A stretch of 64,000 nt of DNA, from NCBI RefSeq assembly GCF_030812885.1, contig NZ_JAUSTO010000001.1, positions 217,389 to 281,388 on the forward strand. The letters are read 5' to 3'. The notes under the pieces are model-generated. The model saw nothing but the letters and a program-made list of their open reading frames with translations. It did not search any database and was not told the DNA's origin. Shown piece after piece: positions 25,839 through 33,609 of the stretch (positions are counted from its first letter, which is position 1; every line of letters begins with the position of its first letter). The translations under genes were made by a program, and so were the position numbers. This DNA is from Moryella indoligenes (GTDB lineage: Bacteria > Bacillota > Clostridia > Lachnospirales > Lachnospiraceae).

Positions 25839-26150
25839 TTACTTCAGCATCGCCTCGAGCTGCGCCTTTGGACGAGCTCCCACAGAGGTCTGCACCGGCT
25901 GGCCGTCCTTAAAGAGAATCACGGTCGGAATGCTGGCTACGCGGTATTGCATTGCAAGCTCCTGCTGCTCATCGACATTGACCTTGCCGACCTTGACTCT
26001 GCCCTCATACTCCTCTGCGAGCTCGGAAATAACCGGGGAGAGCATACGACAGGGGCCGCACCAGGTCGCCCAGAAGTCTACCAGCACCGGCTTGTCCGAC
26101 TTCAGAACCTCATTTTCAAAATTTACCTCTGTTAATGTAATCTCTGCCAT
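25839..26150 (-). CDS. trxA: Thioredoxin
   Basis: A 103-residue classical thioredoxin: VLVDFWATWCGPCRMLSPV active site, then VGKVNVDEQQELAMQYRVASIPTVILF with the cis-proline. AGGAG lies before the ATG. It likely supplies electrons to CcdA and the TlpA-like protein encoded downstream, besides general cytoplasmic duties. Confidence 0.97.
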   Translation of the reverse strand: MAEITLTEVNFENEVLKSDKPVLVDFWATWCGPCRMLSPVISELAEEYEGRVKVGKVNVDEQQELAMQYRVASIPTVILFKDGQPVQTSVGARPKAQLEAMLK

Positions 26151-26292
26151 AATTTTTCTCCTTTTCTGAATCCGCTGCCGCGGCTTCGGGTCTTCAACAC
26201 TTATCTGTATCTCTGCTCCACCTGGCGGAGCTCTGAGGTTTTCCTCTGTAGCTACAGACTACCCGATTTCAGAACAGAAGAATGTAACCAGG

Positions 26293-26325
26293 TCTCATTC
26301 AGCTCTCATTCAGCTCTCATTCAGC
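26293..26325. repeat. Three tandem copies of an 11-bp unit across a stop codon
   Basis: TCTCATTCAGC is repeated exactly three times. On the minus strand the first copy encodes the last residues of the Crp/Fnr protein and its TGA; the other two lie just past the stop. As 11 is not a multiple of 3, copy-number change would alter the C-terminus. Confidence 0.9.
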
Positions 26326-26981
26326 GCACGAAGTCCTGCGATATCTGTGAGGCGCAGAACGCCGCGCCTCATTTTGACAAGTCCCTCTCCGGCAAAGCGC
26401 TTCAGCATGCGCGCAACCACCTCCCGCGCAGAGCTTGTGTGCTGCGCAATCTGCTCATGCGTGAGGTGAAGCTCTGTCTCCCCGGTTCTGTCGTACTCCT
26501 CAATGAGAAAAGCCGCGAGCCGCTGATCAAAGCGCTTGAAGAGTATCTCCTGCAGAGTCCACATCACAGTCGAAAAGCGCTCTGTCGCAAGCTCATAGAG
26601 ATAGCAGCGCACATGGATATTCTGCTCCGAGAGCTGCGCCGTGAGACTGCTGTTCACAATCATGAGCTCCGTCTCCTCCGCTGCGACCATCTGCGTATCA
26701 AAGGTGATCTGCCGCATGACGCAGGAAGCGGACAGCACACAGATATCCCCCGCATGAGAGCGAAACAGCGTGATCTCCCGTCCCTCATCCGACACAAGAT
26801 AGCTGCGCACGCTTCCCGAGAGCACCAGAACCATGCCAAGGCAGTCACTCTCCGTATCATAGATCAGCTGACCACGCGCATAGTGCCGCTGTACGGCTGC
26901 ACGCCGCACTCTGTCTTGCTCCTCCGGCCTGAGCTTCGCCCAGTAGGGAAGCTTCTCCAGATAGCGCTCATTTACCGCCAT
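26310..26981 (-). CDS. Crp/Fnr-family transcriptional regulator
   Basis: The 223-residue protein has an N-terminal cyclic-nucleotide-binding-type beta barrel (about 20-140) and a C-terminal winged helix (LHLTHEQIAQHTSSAREVVARMLKRFAGEGLV). There is no FNR-type N-terminal cysteine cluster, and the PRSEEGRETR-like cAMP pocket is not obvious, so the ligand is unknown; SASCVMRQITFDTQMVAAEETELMIV suggests the subgroup found with transport or redox genes. It lies one base downstream of the nhaC stop on the same strand, implying co-transcription, and may regulate the antiporter. Confidence 0.9.
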   Translation of the reverse strand: MAVNERYLEKLPYWAKLRPEEQDRVRRAAVQRHYARGQLIYDTESDCLGMVLVLSGSVRSYLVSDEGREITLFRSHAGDICVLSASCVMRQITFDTQMVAAEETELMIVNSSLTAQLSEQNIHVRCYLYELATERFSTVMWTLQEILFKRFDQRLAAFLIEEYDRTGETELHLTHEQIAQHTSSAREVVARMLKRFAGEGLVKMRRGVLRLTDIAGLRALNES

Positions 26982-26982
26982 A

Positions 26983-28287
26983 TCAGTCTTCCTTCTTCTC
27001 CTTCAGTATGGAAATCACAACCATCACCAGCAGAAGGTAGGGATAGAGGAGCCAGGGCATAATCATGACGCCCGGAATGCCGGAGATGGAGGCCGCAATC
27101 AGCACCTGCGCGCCATAGGGAATGATACCCTGCGCAATACAGGAACAGGTATCAAGGAGCGAAGCAGTCTTCTTCGGCGCGATGTGATATTCCTCGCTGA
27201 TGGTCTTCGCTATAGGACCCGCCACAACAATTGCAACGGTATTATTGGCTGTCGCTATATCCATGAGTATGGTGAGGAGGGAGATGCCGAACAGCCCGCC
27301 TCTTCTTCCCCTGAAGCTGCTGCGGATAAAGCTCAGCACCGCCGCAAAGCCGCCGTGCTCCTTCATGAGCGAGCTGATGGAAACAACCAGAATCGTGACC
27401 ACCATGGTCTCGAACATACCGGAGGTTCCCGCTCCCATCGCAGAAAAAGCAGTTGCCACTGTCAGGCTTCCGCCCGCCAGACCCGCAGCGAAGAAGAGCA
27501 ACACGCCAATCCCCAGCACCACAAAGACATTGACGCCCATCAGAGCCATGACAAGAACCACAAGATAGGGAAAGGCCAGAATCATGGAATATTCATAGCT
27601 TCCGAAAGCTGCGCTCTCTCCCCGGAGAGCGATGACGCAGAGTATCGCCAGAGTCACCAGCGCTGCAGGCAGAGCAATGCCCAGATTTTCGCGAAACTTA
27701 TCCTTCATATCAACGCCCTGAGTCTTCGTTGCCGCAATGGTCGTATCAGAAATAAAAGAAAGATTATCCCCGAACATGGCGCCGCTGACCACAGTTCCCA
27801 CGCAGAGCGGCAGAGAAAAACCTGCTGTGCCGGCGATGGAGCTCGCGATCGGGACGAGCACCGTGATGGTCCCCACGCTGGTTCCCATGGACATGGAGAT
27901 GAGGCAGGCTATGATGAAGAGCCCCGGAATCGCAAGGCGCCCCGGAATAATGCTGAGCAGAAGATTCGAGGTGGACTCCACGCCGCCCGCCTGCTTTGCA
28001 ATGCCGCCGAAGGCTCCTGCCATCAGAAAGATGAAGAGCATCAGGACGATATTCTCATCGCCGACTCCCTGCGCACACACGTGGATCTTCTGCTCAAAGC
28101 TGAGCTCCTTGTTCTGCATGAAAGCCACGATCAGCGCGAGGCCGAAGGCCACCACCACAGACATCACGTAAAACCCCATCTGTCCTTCTGTGGGATGAAT
28201 ATACTCAAAATAAATCCCGCTGCCGAGATAAAACAGCAGAAAGACAAGAATGGGTATCAATGCCAGTGAATTGCCTTTTTCTTTCAT
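26983..28287 (-). CDS. NhaC-family Na+/H+ antiporter
   Basis: Start at 28287 follows AGGGGGAA. The 434-residue protein has 11-12 membrane segments and NhaC-superfamily blocks: SMGTSVGTITVLVPIA, VSGAMFGDNLSFISDTTIAA and TANNTVAIVVAGPIAK, plus LLDTCSCIAQGIIPYGAQ. The aspartates and asparagines in these blocks match ion-binding positions. It exports Na+ (or exchanges an organic cation) using the proton gradient. It lies upstream of the Crp/Fnr gene and downstream of the Na+/H+ pyrophosphatase gene, which hints at shared ion homeostasis. Confidence 0.88.
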   Translation of the reverse strand: MKEKGNSLALIPILVFLLFYLGSGIYFEYIHPTEGQMGFYVMSVVVAFGLALIVAFMQNKELSFEQKIHVCAQGVGDENIVLMLFIFLMAGAFGGIAKQAGGVESTSNLLLSIIPGRLAIPGLFIIACLISMSMGTSVGTITVLVPIASSIAGTAGFSLPLCVGTVVSGAMFGDNLSFISDTTIAATKTQGVDMKDKFRENLGIALPAALVTLAILCVIALRGESAAFGSYEYSMILAFPYLVVLVMALMGVNVFVVLGIGVLLFFAAGLAGGSLTVATAFSAMGAGTSGMFETMVVTILVVSISSLMKEHGGFAAVLSFIRSSFRGRRGGLFGISLLTILMDIATANNTVAIVVAGPIAKTISEEYHIAPKKTASLLDTCSCIAQGIIPYGAQVLIAASISGIPGVMIMPWLLYPYLLLVMVVISILKEKKED

Positions 28288-28407
28288 AATTCCCCCTGTA
28301 TGACACAAAAGTCCATGAAACCAAACACCATGCTACAGATATTCTTTTCATTCTAATGCTCTGCGCCCGGTTTTGCAATTGTTATCTGCTGAAACTTAGA
28401 AATGACA

Positions 28408-28447
28408 GTGAGGGCCGAACAGCAAAACCCGCTGCTCATGCCCTCAC
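28408..28447 (-). terminator. Hairpin after the pyrophosphatase gene, possible terminator
   Basis: The arms GTGAGGGC (28408-28415) and GCCCTCAC (28440-28447) pair perfectly, with an inner CAGC/GCTG stem. The following minus-strand bases (TGTCATTTCT) are only moderately T-rich, so termination is likely but not certain. It lies between the hppA stop and the nhaC start. Confidence 0.6.
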
Positions 28448-28510
28448 CTCTCCCGCTGATCCTATGCAATTGTAAGCACAGCTTCAGATATTCTTATACA
28501 GCAGACATTC

Positions 28511-30613
28511 TCACATAAAGAAATTCGTCAGATTCGCAGCCACAATCAGACCGGAGAACACAATGGAGATCGTGGAGCAGAGCTTGATGAGAATATTCAG
28601 AGACGGACCGGAGGTATCCTTGAAGGGATCGCCCACGGTGTCGCCCACGACTGCTGCCTTGTGACTCTCGGAGCCCTTGCCCCCGAAATTGCCTTTCTCT
28701 ATGTATTTCTTCGCGTTGTCCCATGCACCGCCAGCATTGGACATGAATACCGCCATCGCAAAGCCGGTGACAGACACACCGCCCAGAAGTCCGACCACAC
28801 CCTCGCAGCCGAGCAGCAGCCCGGTGACAATGGGGACGATGACCGCGAGAAGCGCGGGAACTATCATTTCATGCAGCGCTCCTTTGGTGCAGATGGAGAC
28901 GCAGGTCGCGTAATCCGGATCTGCAGTTCCCTCCATAATACCCTGAATCTCCTTGAACTGACGGCGCACCTCGGCGACGATGTGCTGCGCGGAGGTCTGC
29001 ACCGCACTCATGGTATAGGAAGCAAAGACAAAGGTCAGCATGGCGCCGATGAAGAGACCGACCAGCACGCCCGGATTCGTGAGAGAGAGATTCATCGCTG
29101 CCTTCCCTGCTGCCGCGAGCTTGGCATCTGCGATAGAGACATAGGAAACCAGAAGAGCCAGCGCAGTCAGAGAAGCGGAGCCAATCGCAAAGCCCTTTCC
29201 TGTGGCTGCGGTGGTGTTGCCGAGAGAATCCAGCGCATCCGTGCGCTCACGCACCTCCTCCGGGAGTCCGGACATCTCTGCGATGCCGCCGGCATTGTCC
29301 GCGACAGGGCCATAGGCGTCTGTAGCGAGGGTGATGCCGAGAGTGGAGAGCATGCCGACAGCGGCGATACCGATGCCGTAGAGGCCCTGATTGTAACTCT
29401 GATAGCCGCCCGCGCTGATAAAGGAAATAATAACAGCCGCTGCGACGATCAGGATAGAGGACATCGTAGACTTTAAGCCGAGAGAGATGCCGCCGATGAT
29501 CAGCGGACCGGTTCCGCTCTGTGAGGACGCGGAGAGCTCCTGCGTGGGCTTATAGGTATCGGAGGTGTAATACTCCGTGAAGTAGCCGATCAGCGTTCCG
29601 CCGAGCAGACCGCAGAGGATGGAGACGTAGACTCCCATGTTGCCGAGCAGGAACCAGGTGAGCGGTGCCGCGAGAAGGGCTGCGAGAACCGCAGCGGAGT
29701 ATGTGCCCTTTCTCAGAGAGGAGAGCAGCGCCTTCTGATCGGTATTTTCCTCCGTCTTCACAAGGAAGGTTCCGAGCACGGAGCAGAGGATGCCGGTCAC
29801 GGCGAGCGCCACGGGAAGCAGCATGCCCTGATAGCCGTAGCCTGCCAGTGGTCCAAGTGCGAAGGTCGCGAGTATGGAGCCGACATAGGACTCATAGAGG
29901 TCCGCGCCCATTCCGGCGACATCGCCCACGTTGTCGCCGACATTATCCGCGATGGTGGCCGGGTTTCTGGGGTCGTCCTCCGGGATACCGACCTCAACCT
30001 TGCCGACGAGATCTGCGCCGACGTCTGCGGCCTTGGTATAGATACCGCCGCCGACTCTTGCAAAGAGGGCCATAAAGGAGGCGCCCATTCCGTTCATAAC
30101 CATGATATTGCCGAGCTCAAGCGGATCCGCAATGCCAAAGACAAAGCGAAGCAGGAAGAACCACACGGAGATATCCAGCATGCCGAGGCCTACCACCGTG
30201 AAGCCCATCACAGAGCCGGAGGCAAAGGCGACGCGAAGGCCACGGTTCAGATTCTCAGAGGCCGCATTTGCTGTGCGTGAATTGGCCTGCGTGGAAATCT
30301 TCATGCCGATGTAGCCCGCAAGCATGGAGAAGATGCCGCCGCTTAAGAATGCGAAGGGCGTGAAGCGTGACAGCATGCTGCCCCCGGTTCCGAACGCCAT
30401 GGCCAGAAGCACGAAGAAGACCACGACAAAGATTCTTGCAACGGTAGAGTACTGCTGCTTCAGATACGCATTTGCTCCGTCGCGGATGGCGGAGGCAATC
30501 TTCTGCATTCGCTCATTGCCCTCGGAGCAGGACATCACCGCGACTCTGCGGCTCTGAGCGAAGGCCAGCGCAATCAGTGCGCCGATGAAACCAATTGCAA
30601 AATAGCTTTCCAT
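28511..30613 (-). CDS. hppA: Membrane-bound H+/Na+-translocating pyrophosphatase
   Basis: The 700-residue protein with about 16 membrane helices has the family catalytic blocks: GGGIYTKAADVGADLVGKVE, DDPRNPATIADNVGDNVGD, and the C-terminal NAGGAWDNAKKYIE and KAAVVGDTVGDPFKDTSGP. It couples PPi hydrolysis to pumping of H+ and/or Na+. The residue after the second NAxGMG-type block, MNGMGA and NTTAATGKGFAIGSA (Ala-x-x-x-Lys versus Ala), bears on K+ dependence; the GNTTAATGKG form with Ala before T-G-K fits the K+-dependent, Na+-pumping-capable branch, but I hold this loosely. GGGGGATC precedes the start. Confidence 0.96.
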   Translation of the reverse strand: MESYFAIGFIGALIALAFAQSRRVAVMSCSEGNERMQKIASAIRDGANAYLKQQYSTVARIFVVVFFVLLAMAFGTGGSMLSRFTPFAFLSGGIFSMLAGYIGMKISTQANSRTANAASENLNRGLRVAFASGSVMGFTVVGLGMLDISVWFFLLRFVFGIADPLELGNIMVMNGMGASFMALFARVGGGIYTKAADVGADLVGKVEVGIPEDDPRNPATIADNVGDNVGDVAGMGADLYESYVGSILATFALGPLAGYGYQGMLLPVALAVTGILCSVLGTFLVKTEENTDQKALLSSLRKGTYSAAVLAALLAAPLTWFLLGNMGVYVSILCGLLGGTLIGYFTEYYTSDTYKPTQELSASSQSGTGPLIIGGISLGLKSTMSSILIVAAAVIISFISAGGYQSYNQGLYGIGIAAVGMLSTLGITLATDAYGPVADNAGGIAEMSGLPEEVRERTDALDSLGNTTAATGKGFAIGSASLTALALLVSYVSIADAKLAAAGKAAMNLSLTNPGVLVGLFIGAMLTFVFASYTMSAVQTSAQHIVAEVRRQFKEIQGIMEGTADPDYATCVSICTKGALHEMIVPALLAVIVPIVTGLLLGCEGVVGLLGGVSVTGFAMAVFMSNAGGAWDNAKKYIEKGNFGGKGSESHKAAVVGDTVGDPFKDTSGPSLNILIKLCSTISIVFSGLIVAANLTNFFM

Positions 30614-30795
30614 TGTTGGGATCCCCCTAAAAATTGGTAGTCAGCTGTCTCAGCTGCCAGCGGAACGGCCAGATGTGAGTCGCTCCGCGCTCTGTACTAT
30701 AGAGTACACGCCCGCGCCGAAAAAGACAAGAATAGATATATTTTAAACAAAATCGAAAAAATCTCTCTTAACTGCCGAAATACAGAGAGTCTAAA

Positions 30796-30824
30796 TTGCC
30801 ATGAGAAAGGAGTTGTGATAAGAT
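30796..30824 (+). promoter_or_regulatory. Promoter of tRNA-Gln(TTG)
   Basis: -35 TTGCCA (30796-30801) and -10 TAAGAT (30819-30824) with a 17-bp spacer lie 41 bp before the tRNA. The hexamers are each one or two bases off consensus. Confidence 0.6.
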
Positions 30825-30865
30825 AATGCTCACGGGAGAGCTGTGCTCCTCTGAATTTTCGGCAT

Positions 30866-30937
30866 TGGGCTGTCGCCAAGCGGTAAGGCAAAGGACTTTG
30901 ACTCCTTCATTCGACGGTTCGAATCCGGCCAGCCCAG
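30866..30937 (+). tRNA. tRNA-Gln (anticodon TTG)
   Basis: The 72-nt cloverleaf has acceptor TGGGCTG/CAGCCCA with G73, D arm GCC/GGC and anticodon stem AAGGA/TCCTT with loop CTTTGAC (TTG). The T arm GACGG-TTCGAAT-CCGGC contains an A-G mismatch at its second pair, unusual for a functional tRNA. CCA is not encoded. It is the second glutamine isoacceptor in the window. Confidence 0.92.
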
Positions 30938-30939
30938 CG

Positions 30940-30977
30940 AGAGAGCTCCCATCCATGAATGGATGGGAGCTCTCTTT
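30940..30977 (+). terminator. Strong hairpin terminator of tRNA-Gln(TTG)
   Basis: A perfect 17-bp stem, starting AGAGAGCTCCCATCCAT at 30940-30956 with its complement at 30959-30975, ends in TTT. The loop is only two bases on paper, effectively four. It follows the tRNA by two bases. Confidence 0.88.
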
Positions 30978-31021
30978 GTTATCCTGTCGGAAATTCCTTC
31001 GGGGGATGCGCAGGACATTTT

Positions 31022-31456
31022 TCACTCAGGCACTGCTTCATCCAGCTCACCGCTGTCCAGCAGCTTCACGCCGCGCGCGGAGAGCGCCTCCGCGAACATG
31101 CCGCGCCCCTCTATGAGCTTTCCCGAAAAGCTTCCGTCATAGACCTTCAGTACTCCGCAGCTCGGACTGCGGGACTTAAGAATCGCGAGGTCTATCCTCT
31201 CTTTTTCCAGCTCCTTCAGTGTCCTCTCCGTACCTCTTATAAAGTCCTGTGTCCTGTTGACGCCGTCTCTATCTATCACTTCTGCCCCGACGCGCTCCGC
31301 CGGAACCCGCGGGATTGGAAGCCCGCCCGCGCACTCCGGACAGACCGGAATCACTCTGTGCCCCTCACAGAAATCGAGCACGGCCTGACTTCTGTTGTTT
31401 CCACCGTTGTACTTACAGTTTTCTCCGAGAAGACATGCACTCACCACAATATTCAT
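31022..31456 (-). CDS. DUF523 protein (TudS-like thiouracil desulfidase family)
   Basis: The 144-residue protein matches DUF523: VVSACLLGENCKYNGG at the N-terminus, PVCPECAGGLPIPRVPAE, and LKSRSPSCGVLKVYDG. The three conserved cysteines (in SACLLG, PVCPE and SPSCG) are those that hold a [4Fe-4S] cluster in TudS, an enzyme removing sulfur from thiouracil. The role here is inferred from the family. It overlaps the upstream TPR-protein gene by 4 bp (ATGA), indicating co-translation. Confidence 0.9.
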   Translation of the reverse strand: MNIVVSACLLGENCKYNGGNNRSQAVLDFCEGHRVIPVCPECAGGLPIPRVPAERVGAEVIDRDGVNRTQDFIRGTERTLKELEKERIDLAILKSRSPSCGVLKVYDGSFSGKLIEGRGMFAEALSARGVKLLDSGELDEAVPE

Positions 31457-32187
31457 TCCGACCTCCCGCTGTTTTCCGATCCTCCGGAGAGCTGTATCTC
31501 CGACCGCAAATCTCTGCTCTTCTCTCTCAGCAGCTCCTCCAGCTCTTGAAATTCGGCCTGCAGCCGCGCGTCGTGCCAGCGCTCCCGCGCGGTTTTTAAA
31601 AGTGCCTCCGCCGTCTCATACTGTCCCTCTGCCATCACAGACAGTATTTCGAGCTCTGCGATATTTCCGCCGTAGCGCCTGTGCTCTCTGAACTTTTCAA
31701 ACAATTCCCTGTGAGACAGAAAACTCTCCTTTGCCCGCTCATACTGCGCTGTCTTAAAGTACGCGATACAGAGGTTGATGCCATGCACCAGCTTCACTTC
31801 TCTTCCTCTGAGCCGCTCAGCGGACAGCTCCTCCAGCATGCGCAGCGCAGTCTCATACTCCTCTGCCTCCAGATATCCGGCTGATAAATTCAGCTTTAAA
31901 ATACCGCGAAGTGTCTTTCCCTTCGCCTTTTGCAGCAGCGCCTCTGTAGCGGCTATGTATTCCGACGCAGAGCTCTCCTTGAGAAGGAGCTCCAGCCTGT
32001 GCATCCGCAACATAAAAAGCAGGTAATACAGAATATTAAACAGCGCAGCCCCTATGACAATGAAGGGTGCGGCTATCCAGTAACCGCGCATGAATACGGA
32101 CTCATCCATTCCGCTTCCTCTCTGCAACAGGAGCAGGAGTATGCCGGCGCATATTCCGATCATGACTGTTCTGCGTACTCGTCTCAT
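31453..32187 (-). CDS. Membrane protein with TPR-like helical repeats, function unknown
   Basis: The 244-residue product has two membrane helices (about 7-22 and 38-60: IAAPFIVIGAALFNILYYLLFM) and a cytoplasmic helical region with tetratricopeptide-like pairs (LKLNLSAGYLEAEEYETALRML, then LCIAYFKTAQYERAKESFL and VMAEGQYETAEALLKTARERW). I do not recognise a named family. TPR regions usually dock partner proteins. The 4-bp overlap with the DUF523 gene suggests joint expression. Confidence 0.8.
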   Translation of the reverse strand: MRRVRRTVMIGICAGILLLLLQRGSGMDESVFMRGYWIAAPFIVIGAALFNILYYLLFMLRMHRLELLLKESSASEYIAATEALLQKAKGKTLRGILKLNLSAGYLEAEEYETALRMLEELSAERLRGREVKLVHGINLCIAYFKTAQYERAKESFLSHRELFEKFREHRRYGGNIAELEILSVMAEGQYETAEALLKTARERWHDARLQAEFQELEELLREKSRDLRSEIQLSGGSENSGRSE

Positions 32188-32253
32188 TCCTGCCCACCTC
32201 TCCTGTTCCCGGACTATTTTCCTGTCTGCATTATAACAGCTTCAGGAGTTATA

Positions 32254-32667
32254 TCACACTACCATAATCAGGGTTCCGGCAGTCAGGAGCATCGCGCCGA
32301 GCAGTGTTTTCAGTGTACAGCTCTCATGCAGAAACAGAAACGCAAGTACAAGTGTGATCACAACACTCAGCTTGTCGACAGAAACCACCTTCGACGCCTC
32401 TCCCAGCTGCAGCGCCCTGTAATAGCAGAGCCAGGATGCACCGGTGGCGAGACCCGACAATCCCAGAAACAGCCAGCTCTTTCTGCTGATCTCCATGATG
32501 CCGCGCTGACTGCCCGTGAGAAACACCATCCCCCAGGCCATTCCCAGCACCACCAGTGTGCGGATCGCCGTCGCCAGATTGGAGTTTACGCCCTCGATGC
32601 CGATCTTTGCCAGAATCGAAGTAAACGCCGCAAAAACAGAAGATAAAACTGCAAATAGTAACCACAT
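32254..32667 (-). CDS. Half-size EamA/DMT family transporter
   Basis: A 137-residue protein with four predicted membrane helices forms a single EamA repeat (AVLSSVFAAFTSILAKIGIEGVN at the N-terminus; GLATGASWLCYYRALQLGEASKVVSVDKLSVVITLVLAFLFL in the middle; LLGAMLLTAGTLIMVV at the end). Full EamA carriers have two such repeats, so this one would work as a homodimer, like small multidrug carriers. The substrate is unknown. It has no close operon partners. Confidence 0.85.
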   Translation of the reverse strand: MWLLFAVLSSVFAAFTSILAKIGIEGVNSNLATAIRTLVVLGMAWGMVFLTGSQRGIMEISRKSWLFLGLSGLATGASWLCYYRALQLGEASKVVSVDKLSVVITLVLAFLFLHESCTLKTLLGAMLLTAGTLIMVV

Positions 32668-32714
32668 CGCGCGCCTCCCTGTTTCGCTGTATTTCCTTTT
32701 TTCTATTATAAACT

Positions 32715-32746
32715 GAAAAAGCCTCCTGTCACAGTGACAGAAGACT
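32715..32746 (-). terminator. Terminator after the ECF S-component gene
   Basis: A 13-bp stem AGTCTTCTGTCAC/GTGACAGGAGGCT (two G-U pairs) on the minus strand is followed by TTTTT. A T run on the other side too means it could stop transcripts from both directions. Confidence 0.85.
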
Positions 32747-32774
32747 TTTCAAACATCTGACGGGAAAACTTATA

Positions 32775-33404
32775 TCATATCTTATACAAATACCCGGTCT
32801 TTTTCAGTATCGGACGAAGCGCTGCATAGACGACCACAACAACGACAGTTCCGACCACCGCGTTGAAGGCTGTCGCGCCCGCCGCCCAAGTCGCCATGAT
32901 CTTCGAGGCCTCCTGCGGGATGCCCAGAAGGTAGGTCTTATAGAGGTAGCCCACCAGTGGATCCATGATAACATTGAAGCCGAGCCCCGCCGCTGAGGCG
33001 AGAACGCTCCACTTCATGATGTAGCCTCTGTCGTGCTCCTCTGTGATGTGTGCAATCCTGTGCGCCACAAAGCCCGAAATCAACCCGATCATCAGCTTCA
33101 GCACAAAGGTCTTTGGCGCACTCGCAACATAGGCCGGGCTCATGAGATCCGCAATGGTCATTCCCAGCGAACCGGCAACCCCGCCATACCCTCCACCTAG
33201 TATCAGCGCGGCCAGCACACAGAAGGCATTGCCGATATGAAGCGCTGTCGCCCCTCCTCCCGGCGTCGGAATCGGAATCTTCAAAAACGTAAATGCCACA
33301 TAGCAGAGCGCCGCCATCAGTCCGGTCAGCACCAGCTTGTGAAGCCGCTCACTTTCTCTCTCATATGCGGTCTCCCGCGTCGCAGTGCTTTTCTCCTCGT
33401 TCAT
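32775..33404 (-). CDS. ECF transporter S component, possibly for pyridoxine
   Basis: The 209-residue membrane protein has six helices and the ECF S-component look: LVLTGLMAALCYVAFTFLKIP followed by the short polar GGGATALHIGNAFCVLAALILGGGYGGVAGSLGMTIADL block and a variable ligand-binding loop. S components capture a vitamin and share an energising module encoded elsewhere. It is divergent from a MocR-type regulator, and MocR/PdxR proteins commonly control vitamin B6 genes, so pyridoxine (PdxU-like) is a reasonable guess; riboflavin or thiamine cannot be excluded. No vitamin riboswitch is seen upstream. Confidence 0.85.
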   Translation of the reverse strand: MNEEKSTATRETAYERESERLHKLVLTGLMAALCYVAFTFLKIPIPTPGGGATALHIGNAFCVLAALILGGGYGGVAGSLGMTIADLMSPAYVASAPKTFVLKLMIGLISGFVAHRIAHITEEHDRGYIMKWSVLASAAGLGFNVIMDPLVGYLYKTYLLGIPQEASKIMATWAAGATAFNAVVGTVVVVVVYAALRPILKKTGYLYKI

Positions 33405-33453
33405 TTTCAGTTCCCCCTTGATCTGCTCCGGCTTGTGTTTTTATGCAAATCCT

Positions 33454-33482
33454 ATTATACTTTCTTTTGATATGTTTGATAT
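33454..33482 (-). promoter_or_regulatory. Candidate promoter and operator of the S-component gene
   Basis: A perfect minus-strand TATAAT (33454-33459) would start transcription about 45 bases before the S-component ATG; the -35 (ATATCA) is weak. Two direct repeats of TTTGATAT (33466-33473 and 33475-33482) lie in the spacer. MocR regulators bind direct repeats, so these are possible operator half-sites. Confidence 0.45.
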
Positions 33483-33609
33483 TCCCAGTTTTTGCATATT
33501 TTATAAGTTCAAAAACCAGTTCAGTTTTGAGTCTGATATCCCTGCCCGGATGCCATTGCGGGAAAGGTAAAAGCCGCAGCAAAGTCCTGCAGACAGAAAG
33601 GAGCTTCCC

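Noticed and set aside
28408..28447. Riboswitch in front of nhaC
   Set aside because: The hairpin lies upstream of nhaC, but it fits better as the end of the hppA transcript and has no conserved aptamer core that I recognise.
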